Below are positions 6,137-6,650 of a stretch of 6,650 bases of DNA, in pieces; within the stretch, counting starts at the first letter, position 1, and each line of letters opens with the position of its first letter. Below the pieces are notes generated by a model. It did no database searches. It saw only the letters and a program-made list of their open reading frames with translations, and was not told the DNA's origin. A program made the translations under genes and the position numbers. Source of the DNA: an uncultured Flammeovirgaceae bacterium. GTDB taxonomy: Bacteria; Bacteroidota; Bacteroidia; Cytophagales; Cyclobacteriaceae. The stretch spans positions 1-6,650 of the forward strand of contig CAMLLI010000252.1 of the NCBI GenBank assembly GCA_946480685.1. Reading direction: 5' to 3'.

Positions 6137-6650
6137 TCATGATGTTCGCTTTTCGGTAAGGTACTTCCAATACCGCGTTGGTACATGCCGAATGTGCAGC
6201 TTGCGATTGTTCCTCGCCTGAATATTTATAGTCTGAAAATAACTCTTCCACAACGACTGATATACCATCTCTTCTTCATGGCAGGTAGACTCCGGCAGAA
6301 ACTCGTGATGTGCTGCTACCTCCCACTCCATTCGAACCTCCTGCACACTGAATGTATCTTTATTATAGTGTATACCGTAGTTACGCCTGTTATCGTAAAT
6401 GAGCCAGTGCTGATCGGCATAACGTTCCTGGAAATGTGTGATGATGAGTGGAAGTACGTTGAAATCAGGCTCAATGGAAGATATATACAGGTCGTCAGCC
6501 GTTCGCTGAAACCGTACGAATGCTTCCATACGATGTTTCTCGCGGTATACCTTATGCGCGATCTGTTCTATAGCCAGAACAGATTTGTTACTATAGTCTT
6601 TCTCTACAGCATGCTTACTATCAAACACGTGGCGGATAAATGAGACGAGT
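6137..6650 (-). CDS. TIGR03915/DUF4130 putative DNA-repair protein (5' partial)
   Basis: The gene is cut by the right window edge. The frame is open to the last base and reads L-V-S-F-I-R-H before the GTG at 6628, so that GTG is an internal Val rather than the start. About 170 residues of a family usually around 250 long are visible. Recognised marks are HKVYREKHRMEAFVRFQ, EPDFNVLPLI, HFQERYADQHWLIYDNRR, and a C-terminus LWKSYFQTINIQARNNRKL followed by HVPTRYWKYLTEK. These are the conserved blocks of the family named 'probable DNA metabolism protein' TIGR03915 (DUF4130). In many genomes it sits beside a radical-SAM protein (TIGR03916), and in some bacteria the domain is fused to a uracil-DNA-glycosylase-like (UdgX) domain, which is the basis for the DNA-repair label. 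Its biochemistry is not known. The partner would be expected beyond the window's right edge. Confidence 0.9.
   Translation of the reverse strand, partial: LVSFIRHVFDSKHAVEKDYSNKSVLAIEQIAHKVYREKHRMEAFVRFQRTADDLYISSIEPDFNVLPLIITHFQERYADQHWLIYDNRRNYGIHYNKDTFSVQEVRMEWEVAAHHEFLPESTCHEEEMVYQSLWKSYFQTINIQARNNRKLHIRHVPTRYWKYLTEKRTS

Noticed and set aside
6626..6628. GTG at 6628 as the start of the DUF4130 gene
   Set aside because: The frame is open to the window edge, and the family has about 80 further N-terminal residues, so this is an internal Val codon.
6185..6643. Plus-strand open frame of 152 codons
   Set aside because: It is antisense to the well-conserved DUF4130 gene and its translation resembles no family.

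Overview
The window reads as a chromosomal segment of a Bacteroidota bacterium, probably from the Cytophagia/Chitinophagia side. The evidence is the cyclase-TolB-like-TPR protein with a QYYGDG catalytic loop, weak Shine-Dalgarno sequences before the genes, mid-40s to high-40s GC, and REP-like intergenic elements containing the word CTCGAAATGACG. The organism call is an inference from gene style; no rRNA or marker gene is present.

Layout. Positions 1-1884 (+) hold the 3' part of a class III nucleotide cyclase fused to a TolB-like domain and a TPR array; the gene begins before the window. Positions 1885-2262 are a convergent intergenic region filled by two direct copies (about 110 bp) of a repeat element, with a shorter inverted third copy between them. 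The remaining genes all lie on the minus strand. In transcription order they are: a 5'-truncated TIGR03915/DUF4130 putative DNA-repair protein (6650-6137); a 55-residue DUF1328/YtjA-type membrane peptide (6001-5834); an exported PQQ-dependent sorbosone/glucose dehydrogenase-like protein (5814-4525); an AraC-family regulator (4446-3508); and an aldo/keto reductase (3261-2263).

How the genes may work together. The DUF1328 peptide and the dehydrogenase are 19 bp apart and are probably co-transcribed. The AraC gene follows the dehydrogenase after 78 bp that contain a dyad, so it may belong to the same unit or control itself. The aldo/keto reductase lies behind a 246-bp spacer with a degenerate 7-bp tandem repeat and overlapping inverted repeats, so it is probably transcribed separately. 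A periplasmic sugar-type dehydrogenase, an AraC regulator and a cytoplasmic carbonyl reductase would fit carbohydrate or aldehyde oxidoreduction, but this link is an inference from neighbourhood only.

I did not find a clear new multi-gene system, CRISPR array, phage or transposase gene. The points most worth a second look are: the repeat cluster; substitution of both purine-selecting positions in the cyclase; the TIGR03915 protein of unknown biochemistry whose usual radical-SAM partner would lie just outside the window; and the 7-bp-phased repeat that runs into the end of the AraC gene.
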